Shown here: piece after piece, positions 1 to 13,234 of the stretch | Numbering within the stretch: the first letter of the stretch is position 1 | Layout: the number at the start of each line of letters is the position of its first letter | DNA from: Antedon mediterranea | Taxonomy: Eukaryota; Echinodermata; Crinoidea; Comatulida; Antedonidae | Assembly (NCBI RefSeq): GCF_964355755.1 | Contig: NC_092674.1 | Coordinates: 30,678,001-30,742,000, forward strand | Direction: 5' to 3' | DNA length: 64,000 nt | The notes under the pieces: generated by a model | Told to the model about the DNA's origin: nothing | What the model saw: only the letters and a program-made list of their open reading frames with translations | Database searches by the model: none | Position numbers and translations under genes: made by a program

Positions 1-223
1 AAAGATGTTTTAATAAATAACATAAATAGTACTAAACTCTGTATCTTAACTTTTATCCTGTGATAATAGCAATTAAATATTTTTTCATAAACACTGTGTA
101 TAGTATTTGTAATCTGTACTTTCAAATTATAAATAATGGTGATGATGATTTAAAAAAATGATGGTTACACCAGTGATAATAATGATGAGTGATGATGTTG
201 TTTCTGCTGACTTCACTATACAA

Positions 224-1533
224 GATTAATTCTGCCTATTTACCAACATTCTTGGAGTAGTTTCTAGTAACAAACCACGTCAACATTTCTACTGCTGTTT
301 TACTGGATTAATCTGCCTATTTACCTACATTCTTGGAGTAGTTTCTAGTAACAAACCATGTCAACATTTCTACTGCTGTTTTACTGGATTAATTCTGCCT
401 ATTTACCAACATTCTTGGAGTAGTTTCTAGTAACAAACCACGTCAACATTTCTACTGCTGTTTTACTGGATTAATCTGCCTATTTACCTACATTCTTGGA
501 GTAGTTTCTAGTAACAAACCATGTCAACATTTCTACTGCTGTTTTACTGGATTAATTCTGCCTATTTACCAACATTCTTGGAGTAGTTTCTAGTAACAAA
601 CCACGTCAACATTTCTACTGCTGTTTTACTGGATTAATTCTGCCTTTTTACCAACATTCTTGGAGTAGTTTCTAGTAACAAACCACGTCAACATTTCTAC
701 TGCTGTTTTACTGGATTAATTCTGCCTATTTACCAACATTCTTGGAGTAGTTTCTAGTAACAAACCACGTCAACATTTCTACTGCTGTTTTACTGGATTA
801 ATTCTGCCTATTTACCAACATTCTTGAAGTAGTTTCTAGTAACAAACCACGTCAACATTTCTACTGCTGTTTTACTGGATTAATTCTGCCTTTTTACCAA
901 CATTCTTGGAGTAGTTTCTAGTAACAAACCACGTCAACATTTCTAATGCTGTTTTACTGGATTAATTCTGCCTATTTACCTACATTCTTGGAGTAGTTTC
1001 TAGTAACAAACCACGTCAACATTTCTACTGCTGTTTTACTGGATTAATTCTGCCTATTTACCAACATTCTTGGTAGTTTCTAGTAACAAACCACGTCAAC
1101 ATTTCTACTGCTGTTTTACTGGATTAATTCTGCCTATTTACCAACATTCTTGGAGTAGTTTCTAGTAACAAACCATGTAAACATTTCTACTGCTGTTTTA
1201 CTGGATTAATTCTGCCTTTTTACCAATATTCTTTGAGTAGTTTCTAGTAACAAACCATGTCAACATTTCTACTGCTGTTTTACTGGATTAATTCTGCCTA
1301 TTTACCAACATTCTTGGAGTAGTTTCTAGTAACAAACCACGTCAACATTTCTACTGCTCAGTTTTACTGGATTAATTCTGCCTATTTACCAACATTCTTG
1401 GAGTAGTTTCTAGTAACAAACCATCAACATTTCTACTGCTGTTTTACTGGACTAATTCTGCCTATTTACCAACATTCTTGGAGTAGTTTCTAGTAACAAA
1501 CCACGTCAACATTTCTACTGCTGTTTTACTGTA
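224..1533. repeat. 82-bp tandem array, about 16 copies
   Basis: About sixteen head-to-tail copies of an 81-82 bp unit that includes TTTACCAACATTCTTGGAG and CTAGTAACAAACCACGTC. Copies differ by a few substitutions and 1-3 bp indels. I see no gene inside it. A diverged half-copy appears to continue to about 1560. Confidence 0.95.
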
Positions 1534-1560
1534 GTAACTACATTTCTTACTGCAGTAACA

Positions 1561-2440
1561 TATGATTTTAATGAAAAATGCTTTCTTAATAAACATTTTG
1601 AAGCTCAACAACTGCAGTAGAATAATTGTAAACAGTGCCCCTAACAAAAATTCAAAATTAAAACAAAACGATCAGTGTTTATATGATTCTAAAGACCATG
1701 TTGCTAAAGATAGAATTATTGGTTTTTTTGTATTGCTTTACAATAATATGAGCTTTCAATGAAACTTTATGAACTTTGACCGTACATCATGATTACATGT
1801 GAACTTTGTTATTTAGTTTAAATATTAGACATGATAACCAGTTTACTTTACAACTACAGTACTTAGTCTTGAGTATGGTAACTCCAGGCACGGGACGTGC
1901 TTTATTTTAAGTACTTGCCTGCTTCCTGTTACTTATTTGTAAGGTAGATACTTAATTTTCTTGTGTACAATTGTTTTTTTAATTACAATCTATTATTCAT
2001 TTCCTACAGTAGAATTTCCCCTTTGGGACATCCATATTAAATGACAGGACTTCCCTTTCAAGGAAACATATTCCCTTGAAATTAACGAGGAGGTTTTAAC
2101 CAAGTCCCTGTTTTAACTCTCTAAAGACCAACCATTATTCAGGGTGGGGGGGGGGGGACTTAAGGGATACTTAAGGTGTCTCCCTTATATTAATCCACTA
2201 AATTTGTTTATTGAGATCAACTGATAAATACAGCAGTATACAACTTTATTTAGCCATGTGTGTTTAGTAAATTATTGTCATTTTTACGATTAATTGAAAA
2301 TCTATCTCTAGTGTTTGTAATTATATATAGGCTGTATAGGCCTATCTATCATCTTTTCTACATAGTGGGATGAACATTAGCATATTATTATAGATTAATC
2401 TGCATTTATTGTTCATCTGTACAATATCATAGCATTCACC
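1561..2440. other. Upstream region of the phosphatase gene
   Basis: This stretch probably holds the promoter and 5' UTR of the voltage-sensing phosphatase. It has a G-run near 2145-2157 and one TAGGCCTA near 2337. No ORF, RNA gene or clear core promoter could be supported. Confidence 0.4.
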
Positions 2441-5400
2441 ATGAGTTATGAAAGATTTGAAGATGACGATGAGGAAGACATTCCACAAATAGCAGTCACT
2501 TTTTCAAATGACCTGTCTAATGGAACCGATGCAGTGCATTTACAAGGGATTGGTGATGCACAAAGCAATTCTAGCGCTGTCTTGCAGCTGTCAGACCACC
2601 AGGAAACACTAAATGGGATTCAACCAACGAAAGAACTTACAACAATAAAGTAATATATTTTATCTTATAATAATCATTTATATAGACATTTTTTAAGGTG
2701 TTGGTTGGAATTCCCTACCAATTTCAATCTATGTGCCAATTTATTCGAAAACTACACTTTGAAGGTGTTGATGATTCTATTGTGTTGCGGAATTCTCTAC
2801 CAATTTCTAATTTAGCCAATTCTAAGATCAAGATGAAGACTTTTCTTCCAACGAGCTTTTTCGTTTATTTAACAATCTTGCCATTTCTTGCTTTACTTCA
2901 ATGATTGAGAGACTCATTATTATGCTGGACCTATATAACTATAATTTATATTATAATTATTGTGCCGTCTGGTATTGTAACCCCTCATACTTGTCGAACT
3001 TTGTACATTTTATTTTCACAGAAAAGCCAGGCTAAAAGCAAAGTGGTTTACGGAGCATCTATATGTCAGGTAACATGTAATTTATAGATTGTTGTAATCT
3101 TTCTAATTATTAAGATTAACACACAGACTTCCTTTAAAACGATAATTAAATGGAATAACCAAAGTTTTTCTTAATAATTCGATTGTGAAATTTGTTTAAA
3201 ACAATGTTTAATTTGACAGACTTTTTGGCGTGTTTCTGGTTATTTTCGATATTATTATCGTGATTGTTGATATAATAGAAGACCCGGTAAAAGGACCGTA
3301 TCTTACAACATATGACATCATATCTCTCACTATACTCAGCTACTTTATAATGGAACTGTCCTTACGTATGTTTGCTAAAGGGTGAGAACATTATTAATAT
3401 CCATCATTATTTATCAAAAATTTGACGGTGCCCATATATGGACATGATAATGTCATATCACTACCATATTTGGGCATATCACTACCATATTTGTGTGTAA
3501 ACAGAACTTAAGAAGACCCTTAAATCTTTATCATATCATCATCAACAACATTATAATCATCATTTCTTCATTACACATATTATAACCAGAATTAATGTTT
3601 GTTATATTCATTTTTTATTCTGTACATTCAATGTATATTTTGTTTTGTTTTAGAAAGAAATTTTTCTACAGCACTATCGATTTAATTGATACATTTATTG
3701 TATTTTTAACGGGTTCAGTTACTATTGTCTATGTATCTGTTGATTTCTCTGGAGATGTGGGCCAGTATTACAAGTATGTAGACATATTTGTTTGATTTAA
3801 TTACCCTTTTTTCAGAAAATAACTTCTGTATTATTTATTACACAAAAAAAACAAGAACGATGTAACTATACTGATCACACTAAAATATAATTTTCTTTCA
3901 TTTATCGTACAATCTAGTATTGTTTTTATATTTGTATTACACTTTGTTTAATGAGGGTGACTTAAAACAGCCGAGGCTGGGACAGGGACGATATAAATAA
4001 TGAGGGTGACTTAAAACAGCCGAGGCTGGGACAGGGACGATATAAATAATGAGGGTGACTTAAAACAGCCGAGGCTGGGACAGGGACGATATAAATAATG
4101 AGGGTGACTTAAAACAGCCGAGGCTGGGACAGGGACGATATAAATAATGAGGGTGACTTAAAACAGCCGAGGCTGGGACAGGGACGATATAAATAATGAG
4201 GGTGACTTAAAACAGCCGAGGCTGGGACAGGGACGATATAAATAATGAGGGTGACTTAAAACAGCTGAGGCTGGGACAGGGACGATATAAATAATGAGGG
4301 TGACTTAAAACAGCTGAGGCTGGGACAGGGACGATATAAATAATGAGGGTGACTTAAAACAGCTGAGGCTGGGACAGGGACGATATAAATAATGAGGGTG
4401 ACTTAAAACAGCTGAGGCTGGGACAGGGACGATATAAATAATGAGGGTGACTTAAAACAGCTGAGGCTGGGACAGGGACGATATAAATAATGAGGGTGAC
4501 TTAAAACAGCTGAGGCTGGGACAGGGACGATATAAATAATGAGGGTGACTTAAAACAGCTGAGGCTGGGACAGGGACGATATAAATAATGAGGGTGACTT
4601 AAAACAGCTGAGGCTGTGACAGGGACGATATAAATAATGAGGGTGACTTAAAACAGCTGAGGCTGGGACAGGGACGATATAAATAATGAGGGTGACTTAA
4701 AACAGCTGAGGCTGGGACAGGGACGATATAAATAATGTTATAGTAGTATTCAAATTAACTTGTGAGAATACGATGTTTCGTGAGATATGCTTTATTGGTT
4801 GGTGACTTCATTAGCATATTTTAATATTTCTCCCTCAATATTATATAAATGTAATGTTACTTTGGTGTGTTTTTTCAGATTAGTGGTAGTGTGTCGTCTG
4901 ATGAGGGTCTTCTTGTTCGTACGTCTTTTAACTGAAAGAGATCATGTCAACAAGGCTTCAAGACGAATGGTGAATTGAACTTCTTGTTTTATAATAAGAC
5001 AATAAACTGACCATTCAATCATATAACAGATGAGAACTCTTAGTTAACAACAAAAAACAACGTATGATTGTTGGAGAGACTCACACACACATACCGGTGA
5101 CAGCGTTCTTAATGCGTTTGTCTCTCCTCGGCTCCATCTTCTACTTTTATATTTTATATTTCTATGTTTTGTAAAGTTTATCATGTCTATTGCCAAAATG
5201 ATTAAATACTTTACTGTTATGCCTAATTGTTTACTGATATATGCAAAATATTTATCTCATTTGCCTTGTAATTAATGTCTTTAGGTTTCGGAAAACAAAA
5301 GAAGGTATCGTGAAGAAGGATTTGACCTGGATCTAACATACATAACAGGTTTGGCGATTATAGATTGCTTACATGTTAACACAATGTGTACACAGCAGCT

Positions 5401-8020
5401 TGAATCTTAACTTTTATGATTGAAATGTTTAAACTATGGGTTTATTTTCTCAATAGAGCATCACATTCTCGGAAATGTTGTATCAATGTTTATTGTTGGA
5501 TGTATACACCCTAAAATGTTCTGTTTCAGATCGTATTATAGCTACATCATTCCCATCATCTGGTAAACAAAAATTGTACAGAAATTCTATCAAAGAAGTT
5601 TCCAAGTTTTTAGAATTCAAACACTGCAACCATTACAAAGTCTACAATCTTTGCAGTAAGTTACATTATTATTTGTATATGGGTTACCGGTACTTAACTT
5701 AAGAATACTTACTTAAGAATATAAATTGGAAATGAAGGGGACTTTTTACAACAGCGCAGATCCTATCCTTTGATAACTTGTGTGTATAGTAGCAACTTAC
5801 TTACTATGATTGTACCATACATTACCTGCCACCTATAACACATGAGATATTACATGGTGGTTGATGAATGCTTTTTGCAATGAAAATGACGTAGGCAATA
5901 GGCATATATATTATGTTTTATATTGGACGCTTTCAACCATTTGTAACCAAATTATATCAAAACATTTAGATGATTTAGAAGAACGTCTAAGTTTATTACA
6001 CCATAATGTAACAATTATCACTTATATTTATGTTTTAGGTGAGAAACATTACGATGAATCTTATTTCCAATTTCGAGTTCAACGAGTCATGATAGATGAT
6101 CATAATGTGCCACATCTAGTGTGAGTTGGACCCTTTACTGATTAAGTCAACTAATTGTCTAAATTTGTTCTTTTCTTCCTAAAACTCATCTTTATCGCAT
6201 TTCAATATGATGATAAATTGTGCATACATGTGAATGTGAATGAATATGTTGAATATTTGGTTTCAGAGAACTACAGAAGTTCACTGCTAATGCCAAAGAA
6301 TGGATTGAAAAAGACCCAAAGAATGTAATTGTGGTGCATTGTAAAGGTGGAAAAGGTACGTTTTTAAGTTTCTAGCGTTCGTTATTGTTGTTTAGTAATA
6401 ACTAGTATAGCAAGTACCGGTACTTCAATAAGGTAAGTAAGAACATATAAGCACTTAAGCAAGTAAAGTAATTGTATCTTTTCATTTATCCTCCTAAAAC
6501 TAATATTGTTTTTTTTAATAGGACGGACTGGTACATGTATAAGTTGTTGGCTGTTGGAATCGGCTGAATTTAAAACAGCAAAGGTAAGACATATTTTAAC
6601 TTTGTCAAATAAAAGTATATTAATTTATTTATAAACTATACACGTATTTTAACACTTATATTAGAATAAATTAATTATTCATTATTACGTTTTCAAATTT
6701 CATATTCAAGTGATGTTTTATTTTGATTTTTAGGAAGCGCTGGACCATTTTGGAAATCGTAGAACAGATTACGATGTTGGGAGTAAATTTCAAGGTGTAC
6801 AAACACCCAGTCAAGTAAGTACTGGAATTTAAGTATTTCAAGTAAACACTTAAGTAAGTTAGTAAGTACCCAAGTACGTCAATTAAGTACCAAGTACTTA
6901 AGTAAGAACAACTGTACAAAATTAAGTAAGTTAGTTTGCATTGTACAATTGTTGGTAGTAGTTCTTACAATGTGTATTTGTTGTTACCACAGGCTCGGTA
7001 TGTTGGTTATTATGAAATGGTTAAATACACGCACAATGGTATGATTCCTAACTCGTCCACATTCAAGATAGAGTCCATCCAAGTACAGTCTTTACAGGGT
7101 TCGTACTTTTATTTATATTTTTCTTATCACTTCATGAAAAGAAACGTTCTGTAGACACAAAATCATTTCAATAAACAATTATGTAATTCATACATCTTGT
7201 TTTACTAGGATTTGGTGCAGGTAATGGCAGTGATCTAAGTTTGGAGGTAATGTGTAGCGGTAAAACAATATTAAAATCTGTGTTTGCTAAAAATCTCAAC
7301 TGCACGGTAAGTGATCACCTAATGCGACATCAAGTTATCTTTACTTTCTTTAAACCGGTACTTTATTATTTTAAATATGTTTGTTAGATAAAACCTCTTT
7401 ATTACCTCTTTGTATTATCAGGCAATCTACGATGCAGGCAAAGACAACATCACAGCAAATCTCATCAACTGTCCTCCTTTCAAGGGAGATATCAAAATAC
7501 GTTTTACTTCATCTCATAAGGCAAGTCAGAGAATTCTATCGAATTCATGCAATTTCTTTTAATGTGCCCAAATATGGTAGTGATATGCTAAAATATAGTT
7601 GTATGACATCATCATGTACATAATTATTTGGGCATATCACATTATTATGTCAAATAATAAAGTTTGAGGCAGAGCTTGAGGCCTACACGTCTAGTCAACT
7701 GAATTATCATACTAACAGATTGCGCCGTTTATCATCTCTGGTTTTTCTTTTTCCAGAAGGTGCCAAAGGCCTATGATCATTGTGCTTTCTTCTTCTGGTT
7801 TCACACAGCTTTCATTAAAAACGACAGGTAAAAAAGTGTTCTAGTTACTGCTTGTAATCCAGTACTTAATTTTAATTTAAAAAAAATCTACTTCTTCTTT
7901 TGTCTTGTCTATAGCCTTTTCCTGACAAGAGACGAGCTGGATAATCCTCACAAAGATGAACAGTTTAATGTGTTCAACAAGAATTTTGCGGTTCATGTAA
8001 AACTTACGCAAAACTGTTAA
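2441..8020 (+). CDS. VSP: Voltage-sensing phosphoinositide phosphatase (VSP/TPTE2-like), 537 aa
   Basis: Membrane phosphatase that turns depolarisation into dephosphorylation of phosphoinositides. Exons: 2441-2649, 3022-3069, 3220-3381, 3654-3773, 4879-4969, 5285-5348, 5530-5655, 6039-6120, 6267-6355, 6522-6583, 6734-6814, 6993-7098, 7209-7306, 7422-7520, 7757-7827, 7915-8020; all phases join and the model ends in TAA. Residues 1-70 are an acidic cytoplasmic tail. S1 to S4 lie at about 87-198: S3 carries IDLIDTF, S4 has R186, R189 and R195. The PTEN-like phosphatase has the WPD-equivalent MIDDHNVP and the P-loop HCKGGKGRTG at 325-334 (catalytic C326). A C2 domain fills the rest and ends in [10 protein letters not shown] then KLTQNC. 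Length is close to the remembered 576 aa of Ciona VSP. Oddities: S4 lacks one arginine (L192), the gating loop has Q374, and one intron is GC-AG. The first ATG has no competing upstream start that I can see. Confidence 0.95.
3425..3503. mobile_element. Fragment of palindromic MITE family B
   Basis: An internal piece with GTGCCCATATATGGACATGAT and CATATCACTACCATATTTG, matching the core of complete copies at 53094-53252 and 53619-53786. Both terminal inverted repeats are missing. It lies in phosphatase intron 3. Confidence 0.75.
3949..4735. repeat. 49-bp tandem array, 16 copies, in phosphatase intron 4
   Basis: Sixteen almost identical 49-bp copies containing GAGGGTGACTTAAAACAG and ACGATATAAATAATG. 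The first six read CAGCCGAGG and the last ten CAGCTGAGG, so one C-to-T change spread in a block. That change creates an E-box (CAGCTG). Every copy also has a TATA-like GATATAAATA. Confidence 0.97.
7521..7756 (+). other. GC-AG intron in the phosphatase
   Basis: Exon 14 ends CATAAG and is followed by GCAAGTCAG; the next exon starts after TTTTTCCAG. Joining at GC keeps frame and gives [13 protein letters not shown], which fits the C2 domain of the family. AAG|GCAAGT is the usual context of the minor GC-AG class. Confidence 0.85.
7560..7680. mobile_element. Degraded copy of palindromic MITE family B
   Basis: Contains AATGTGCCCAAATATGGTAG, GACATCATCATGTACAT and the right end GTTTGAGGCAGAGCTTGAG. 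The left terminal repeat is gone. It lies inside the GC-AG intron. Confidence 0.7.
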
Positions 8021-9594
8021 ACTACCGTACTCTGTTAATACTGCTGGCTCGCAGTTGCAATGATATTTTGATACTTACGATTACATTAATCGATAGAGTT
8101 ATTATCTGAGCACTAAGTGGGACAAACTAGACAAAGTGAAGAGGATCAGGAGTGAATCATCTAACCTTTCGGACACTGTCCAGATATTAAGATTCCAGTT
8201 AATAATTAATTAATAATTTAATATTTATGAAGAACCAAGTTGTATTGTATTCTTGGGAAAGTATTGAAAGGATCGTTGAAGTCTAGCATGCATTGCCCAT
8301 CGTAAATATTAGCTCCCTTCCCAGCCTACTTCAGAAAATATTTACTGCAGAATGCATGCTTAATTCAAATGAGTATAGCAGCTTATAAACAAATTGTAAA
8401 ATATTAAATTTCAGACAGAATCATTAATTTGTTGTACTTTCTGAAATGAGTAGGCCTAATGTGTGATGCCAAACTACATAATGCACCGAGTAGGCCTACG
8501 GATGACAATAATAATGTTAATATAGCGCATTCCACAAACAATATCGTCTCATTTGTTTAAAACTGTGAAATTTAACACAGATGGGAAATGATGATTGATT
8601 ATTGAATTGAATTTGTGTGCTACAGCCAGCCCTCAAATTTCACTCGCAAAGTAGCTATTTGTCGTATTCGTTGAGTACTTTTTGTATTCGAATTGTAAAT
8701 TTGTGCTCAACAGAAAGTCATTCGAATAGAAAACGTTGACAACGAAAGCTTTTTCGTTAAGAACAATCTCCACGCTCAAAATCATTAGGCGCAGGAGCCC
8801 CGGATAGCGTTACGAAGTCGTTAACTCTGTCAGCCCATGGTCAACCCAACTAATGTGTTTTTCCCAAGGACAAGTTATCAATAACTAAACTTTGTCACCA
8901 CCCATAAGTGTGCTGTTCATTTCCTATTGACCAATGAACACCAATGTAACTGGACCTGAGTTTCTTGCTATTCGACCTTGGGTGCAAATTATACAATTAA
9001 TTGATGTTAAGGCCACTGACTACTCTTTTCTGTATAGAAACACTGAATTGACTGAATAATAAGAAAACCCTACAATAATTTCTACTACTACTTGATATGG
9101 TGTTATACAAGAACTATATTAAAAGAATTGAATGTATGGAGACTGAAAAGTTAAACGTTATAACTTATGTAAAACATCACTTAGATGATATCTATCAGAT
9201 ATATCATTTTCTAAAAATTGTTTCATTAGTTAGAATCATGGAGTTACTCCATGGTTAGAATAGATCACGGAAAACCAATACCAATAGTAATACTGATCTG
9301 GACTCGGAAATTCAAAATGTAGCAGGCAACGTTTCACCAATGAAAACTTTCAAGACAAACAAAGTATCATAATTATCATGATATCCATTTTTATTTAATA
9401 ACGATAAATGGATATAAATATTTCGTCTTTTTTGTTATTTTGTGATGGAAAATATATTGAGTGAACATTGGCACTGAGCTTAAATGTTCCCCGTCCCCTT
9501 AATGTCCGCTTTATAGGAGTGTCCCCTCAGTAAAGATTTGCTGTTTTTCCCCTTAATAATAAATTATGATGTCCATCTTATCCTCTCAATTTTA

Positions 9595-9770
9595 ATGTGC
9601 TACACCCGATAATAGAATACACATCTAGCTCGTGTGTACTTAAAGAACCTAGTACATCTTTCGAGACGAGTGGAGGGTTACCCCGGTGTATTAGTACATC
9701 ACAGCCACTGATCACCAACTGGGCCCTCTGGGAGACCAGTCTTTGACTGAAGAGGTTACCCAGTATAAAT
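9595..9770. repeat. Interspersed repeat D, copy 1
   Basis: The reverse complement matches 34525-34690, sharing GACTGGTCTCCCAGAGGGCC, CCGGGGTAACCC and TCTCGAAAGATGTACTAGG. The two copies are about 25 kb apart in opposite orientation. No coding capacity was seen; a SINE or a LINE tail are both possible. Confidence 0.8.
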
Positions 9771-10384
9771 ATATATTTCAATTCAATTCAATAGAATAAC
9801 TGTACAGTAGGCTCCCATTTGATGCAATGTGTTACCCAATGTGCTCAATTTGATTGTGCTACCCAAATCCATGCTATCCATTTGAAATAATTTGCTATCC
9901 ATTTGAAAGAATGTGCTACCCGATAATCCGTATAGAATAATGTACAGTACAATTAGGGCCCGTTCGGACGGGACTGAAACTACCGTGTACTTCCAACTGT
10001 GAGGTCGCGTGTGGCAATTAACTTACGCCTCTGGCTATAAAAAATTAGAAAACCATCTGGTTGAAAAATCCACCAACTTTACTGGTTATTTCAATCCCAT
10101 TCCAATTACACGCTGCCTCGGGGTATAATTAATCAAGCGTTAACGGGGTCATGTCAAATCGCGACCTCAAATAAGCTTTCTGATTGTTTAACAATTATTG
10201 TTTAAAATGTTCTTTTTCGTTAATGCGAATGTATATCTATTGTTTTGTAAAATTATATATAAATAATCAACTCGTTGGTTTTTTTCCGGTGACAAACTTG
10301 CGAATCGGTGGCTTATAATGTACATGTAACGGCAGGGAGTTCTGTATTGTGGTAGCCTGGTGTCTGTGAATTACCACATCAACC

Positions 10385-10640
10385 GTTCGGCTCGCACGAT
10401 AAGAGGGGTACAGTGCGTGTTAAATGGAATTTTTACAACAATGGTTCGGCTCGCACGATGAATACACGTGGTGATTTTTACAAGAGGGGTACAGTGCGTG
10501 TACAATTGAATTTTCACAACAATAGTTCGGCTCGCACGATAAATACACGTGGTGATTTTTACAAGAGGGGTACAGTGCGTGTACATTAAATGGAATTTCC
10601 ACAACAATAGTTCGGCTCGCACGATAAATACACGTGGTCA
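10385..10640. repeat. Short tandem repeat, about 3 copies of 81-90 bp
   Basis: Units share GTTCGGCTCGCACGATAAAT, ACACGTGGTGATTTTTAC and AAGAGGGGTACAGTGCGTG. Overlapping minus-strand ORFs are products of the repetition. Confidence 0.85.
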
Positions 10641-11929
10641 ACAAACAACATACGTTAGCAGGATTTTCGATCATTATTTATTTAAAAAGTAAATTGTATT
10701 CGATGTATTATAAATATATAGGTCTGGTTGTCGATTGAAAAATAATAATTGAACGATTCGCGCGCGAAACGACATGCAATATCCAGTTGAATTTGTCAAC
10801 ACGCCATGTCAATTGATATGGGTCGACGCACAGAGGGCGCTTTTTGACCTAAGAATTCCGATCTTAATTGGTTTCGTGTCAGCTTACCGGTACTTTGTTT
10901 ATTCGTACGAACGTCGTATGGGTTTTACCCCAAGGGTAAAAACCAAATAAACGTGTATTTCAATCGCCGTACGAACACGGTCTTATATCCATTAGTACTC
11001 CGTTAAAGAAGTACTCAACGGAAAAACTGTACTCAACGGTGAAAGTCTAAATCGAATACGACAATTGTTACAATCAGAGTACAAAATGACCAATCGAATA
11101 TGACCCCAAGCCAAAAAAGTTCCCAATCGAATACCAAAGAAATACACAAGTGAAAACAAAATCGTGGGTCGGTTGTCGACGCACATACGATGGGCTGCTG
11201 CCTGTAAGATTAATTTTGATTAATTAATTGAGAATGCTAGCCATAGTTGCCATTTCTGGCATTATTATGCTTTTTGGCATTATTTAGGGGCCCACGGCAT
11301 CTGGCATAATGCCGCGGCATTATTTAGCCGTTTTTAGCATAATCTGGCATAATTTTGTGTTTTTTGAACAACCAAAAAAATAATATACCACAGAACAAAA
11401 ATAAAATATTTTGTTTAATCTTGCAATTTAATACCGTACATATCACCTTACACAATATCATATCGTACAAAACAGGTCTGTTCGGGTTTTCCGTACAATA
11501 GTTCTTCCATCCTTTTGTTTCGGACTTAAATAGACCAGGGAGTTGTTATTAACAACTCCCTGAATAGACTCTTCGGATAGGAAGGCTGCTCGAAAACTAC
11601 GTGTGTGCGATATAGGCAGCACAACAAATCCGAAGAGGCTAGCTATTGGCCAATTATGTTGCTCTATTCAGAGACCATGCAGGTTATTGGAGCCCCAGAT
11701 ATAGAGACAATTGAACGAAAACATTATGAAAGGGGTTTTGTTGTTTCAGTTCATAATTATAAGTGGCCGCACCCCTACCCCAACCCTTGAAATGGCAATT
11801 TCCAGTAACTAATTAGAAGCTCTAATTTTAAAAAGAATTTCTTCTAGGAGAATTTGTTTTCCAATTTCAAATTATGTTCCATTTGCATCGTCGTAGCAAC
11901 CCTATTTTTCCAAATGTTCTTCACCTCTC

Positions 11930-12540
11930 AGCCCCAGTAGTGACCATGTGGGCGAGGTAATTATTTAAAATTAAGTGCCATTTCCGCCCATCGAGCAGCT
12001 CTATTTTTCCATTTTTTTTTACCTCACCCCCAACCATGGTGGGGCTGAGGTCATGGAGACACTTAATATATATTTGTATTTCCTATTTTAAATTATAATT
12101 GCCATTTTCAAAACTATGATGGGCTAAGATCCTGGAGGTACTAATAAATATATTTTATTTCATAATTGAAATTAAGTGCCATTTCCGGCCATCAAGCAGC
12201 TCTATTTTTCCAAATTTGTGTACCTCAGTCCCAACAACCATGGTGGGGCTGAGGTCCTGGAGACACTTAATATATATTTGGATTTCCTATTTTTATAATT
12301 GCCATTTTCGAACTATGGTGGGCTAAGACACTAATAAATATATTTTATTTCATATTTTAAATTAAGTGGCATTTCCGGCCATCAGCATTTTTCAAAATTT
12401 TCTTATCAACCATGGTGGGGTTGAGGTCCTGGAGACACTTAATATATTAATATATATTTTTATTTCCTATTTTAAATTATAATTGCCATTTTCTAATTAT
12501 GGTGGGCTAAGATCCTTTCATATTTGAAATTAAGTGCAAA
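11930..12540. repeat. Degenerate repeat of about 240 bp, three copies
   Basis: Recurrent blocks ACCATGGTGGGGCTGAGG, GGAGACACTTAATATAT and AATTGCCATTTTC appear three times with growing divergence. No ORF of note. Confidence 0.7.
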
Positions 12541-13020
12541 GATCGAGGAGCTCTCATATTTCAGCTAAAAAATTCTAAATTTCCATGGCTGTAACAGGTT
12601 TTTTTTGGGGGGGGGGGGGTGGGGGGAGAAGGGTTCGTGGGTTGGTGTTTGTGTCATTTGCAATTACATTTTCGCACCCCAGATATTTTTAGAATTATTA
12701 GTTATTACTCACAAAACTAAAAATACAATTTTTGAACGACATAGGGATACAATTTCAATTTCAGTTGGGGTTTTACAAACGTTTATTAGACATACAACCG
12801 TTGGTGGCGCTGTTTAGGGCCACATTTTGGGGATCTGGCATTATTTTTCCCAATCTGGCATTATTTGAGACAGGATACGGCATAATTTAAATTTTATCGC
12901 TGGCAACGCTGATGCTAGCTCTCAATTATATCTTTCTCAATATATTTATCTGTCTTATAAGTTACAAAAAGTCCTGCTAGTAGAAGGTAGGCCTAGATAA
13001 GGCCAATAATAATAATATTA

Positions 13021-13175
13021 GGTAGGAGGCTAGGCTAGGCTAGGCCTCATGATAGAGGTGGTACTAGGCCTAGGCCTAGCTAGGCTAGGCCTAGGCCTAG
13101 CTTCTCTCTGTCATGTCAGACAGGACCGTACCAGCTAAGCTATCTAGAAGACGACGGCCTACTTACTAGGCCTAG
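13021..13175. repeat. CTAGGC/TAGGCCTA-rich patch upstream of ANKLE2
   Basis: Dense overlapping GGCTA, CCTAGG and TAGGCCTA words directly before the predicted 5' UTR donor of ANKLE2. It could be promoter-proximal or simple sequence; nothing here decides. Confidence 0.7.
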
Positions 13176-13234
13176 TTCGATAGGGAGCCAGGTCTAGGGC
13201 AGGACCTTAGCTAGGCATAATCATTATCTTGTAG

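Larger units (their letters stand above)
8021..13234. other. Intergenic region, no gene seen
   Basis: Between the phosphatase stop and the first ANKLE2 exon. It holds the phosphatase 3' UTR (end not locatable), an interspersed repeat at 9595-9770, a three-copy tandem repeat at 10385-10640, decayed repeats at 11220-12900 with many GGCATTAT/GGCATAAT words, and a CTAGGC-rich patch at 13021-13175. Short ORFs here coincide with repeats and show no domain. Confidence 0.6.

Noticed and set aside
10371..10674. Two overlapping minus-strand ORFs with repeated Cys-Thr-Pro peptides
   Set aside because: Produced by a three-copy tandem repeat; no domain and no splice context.
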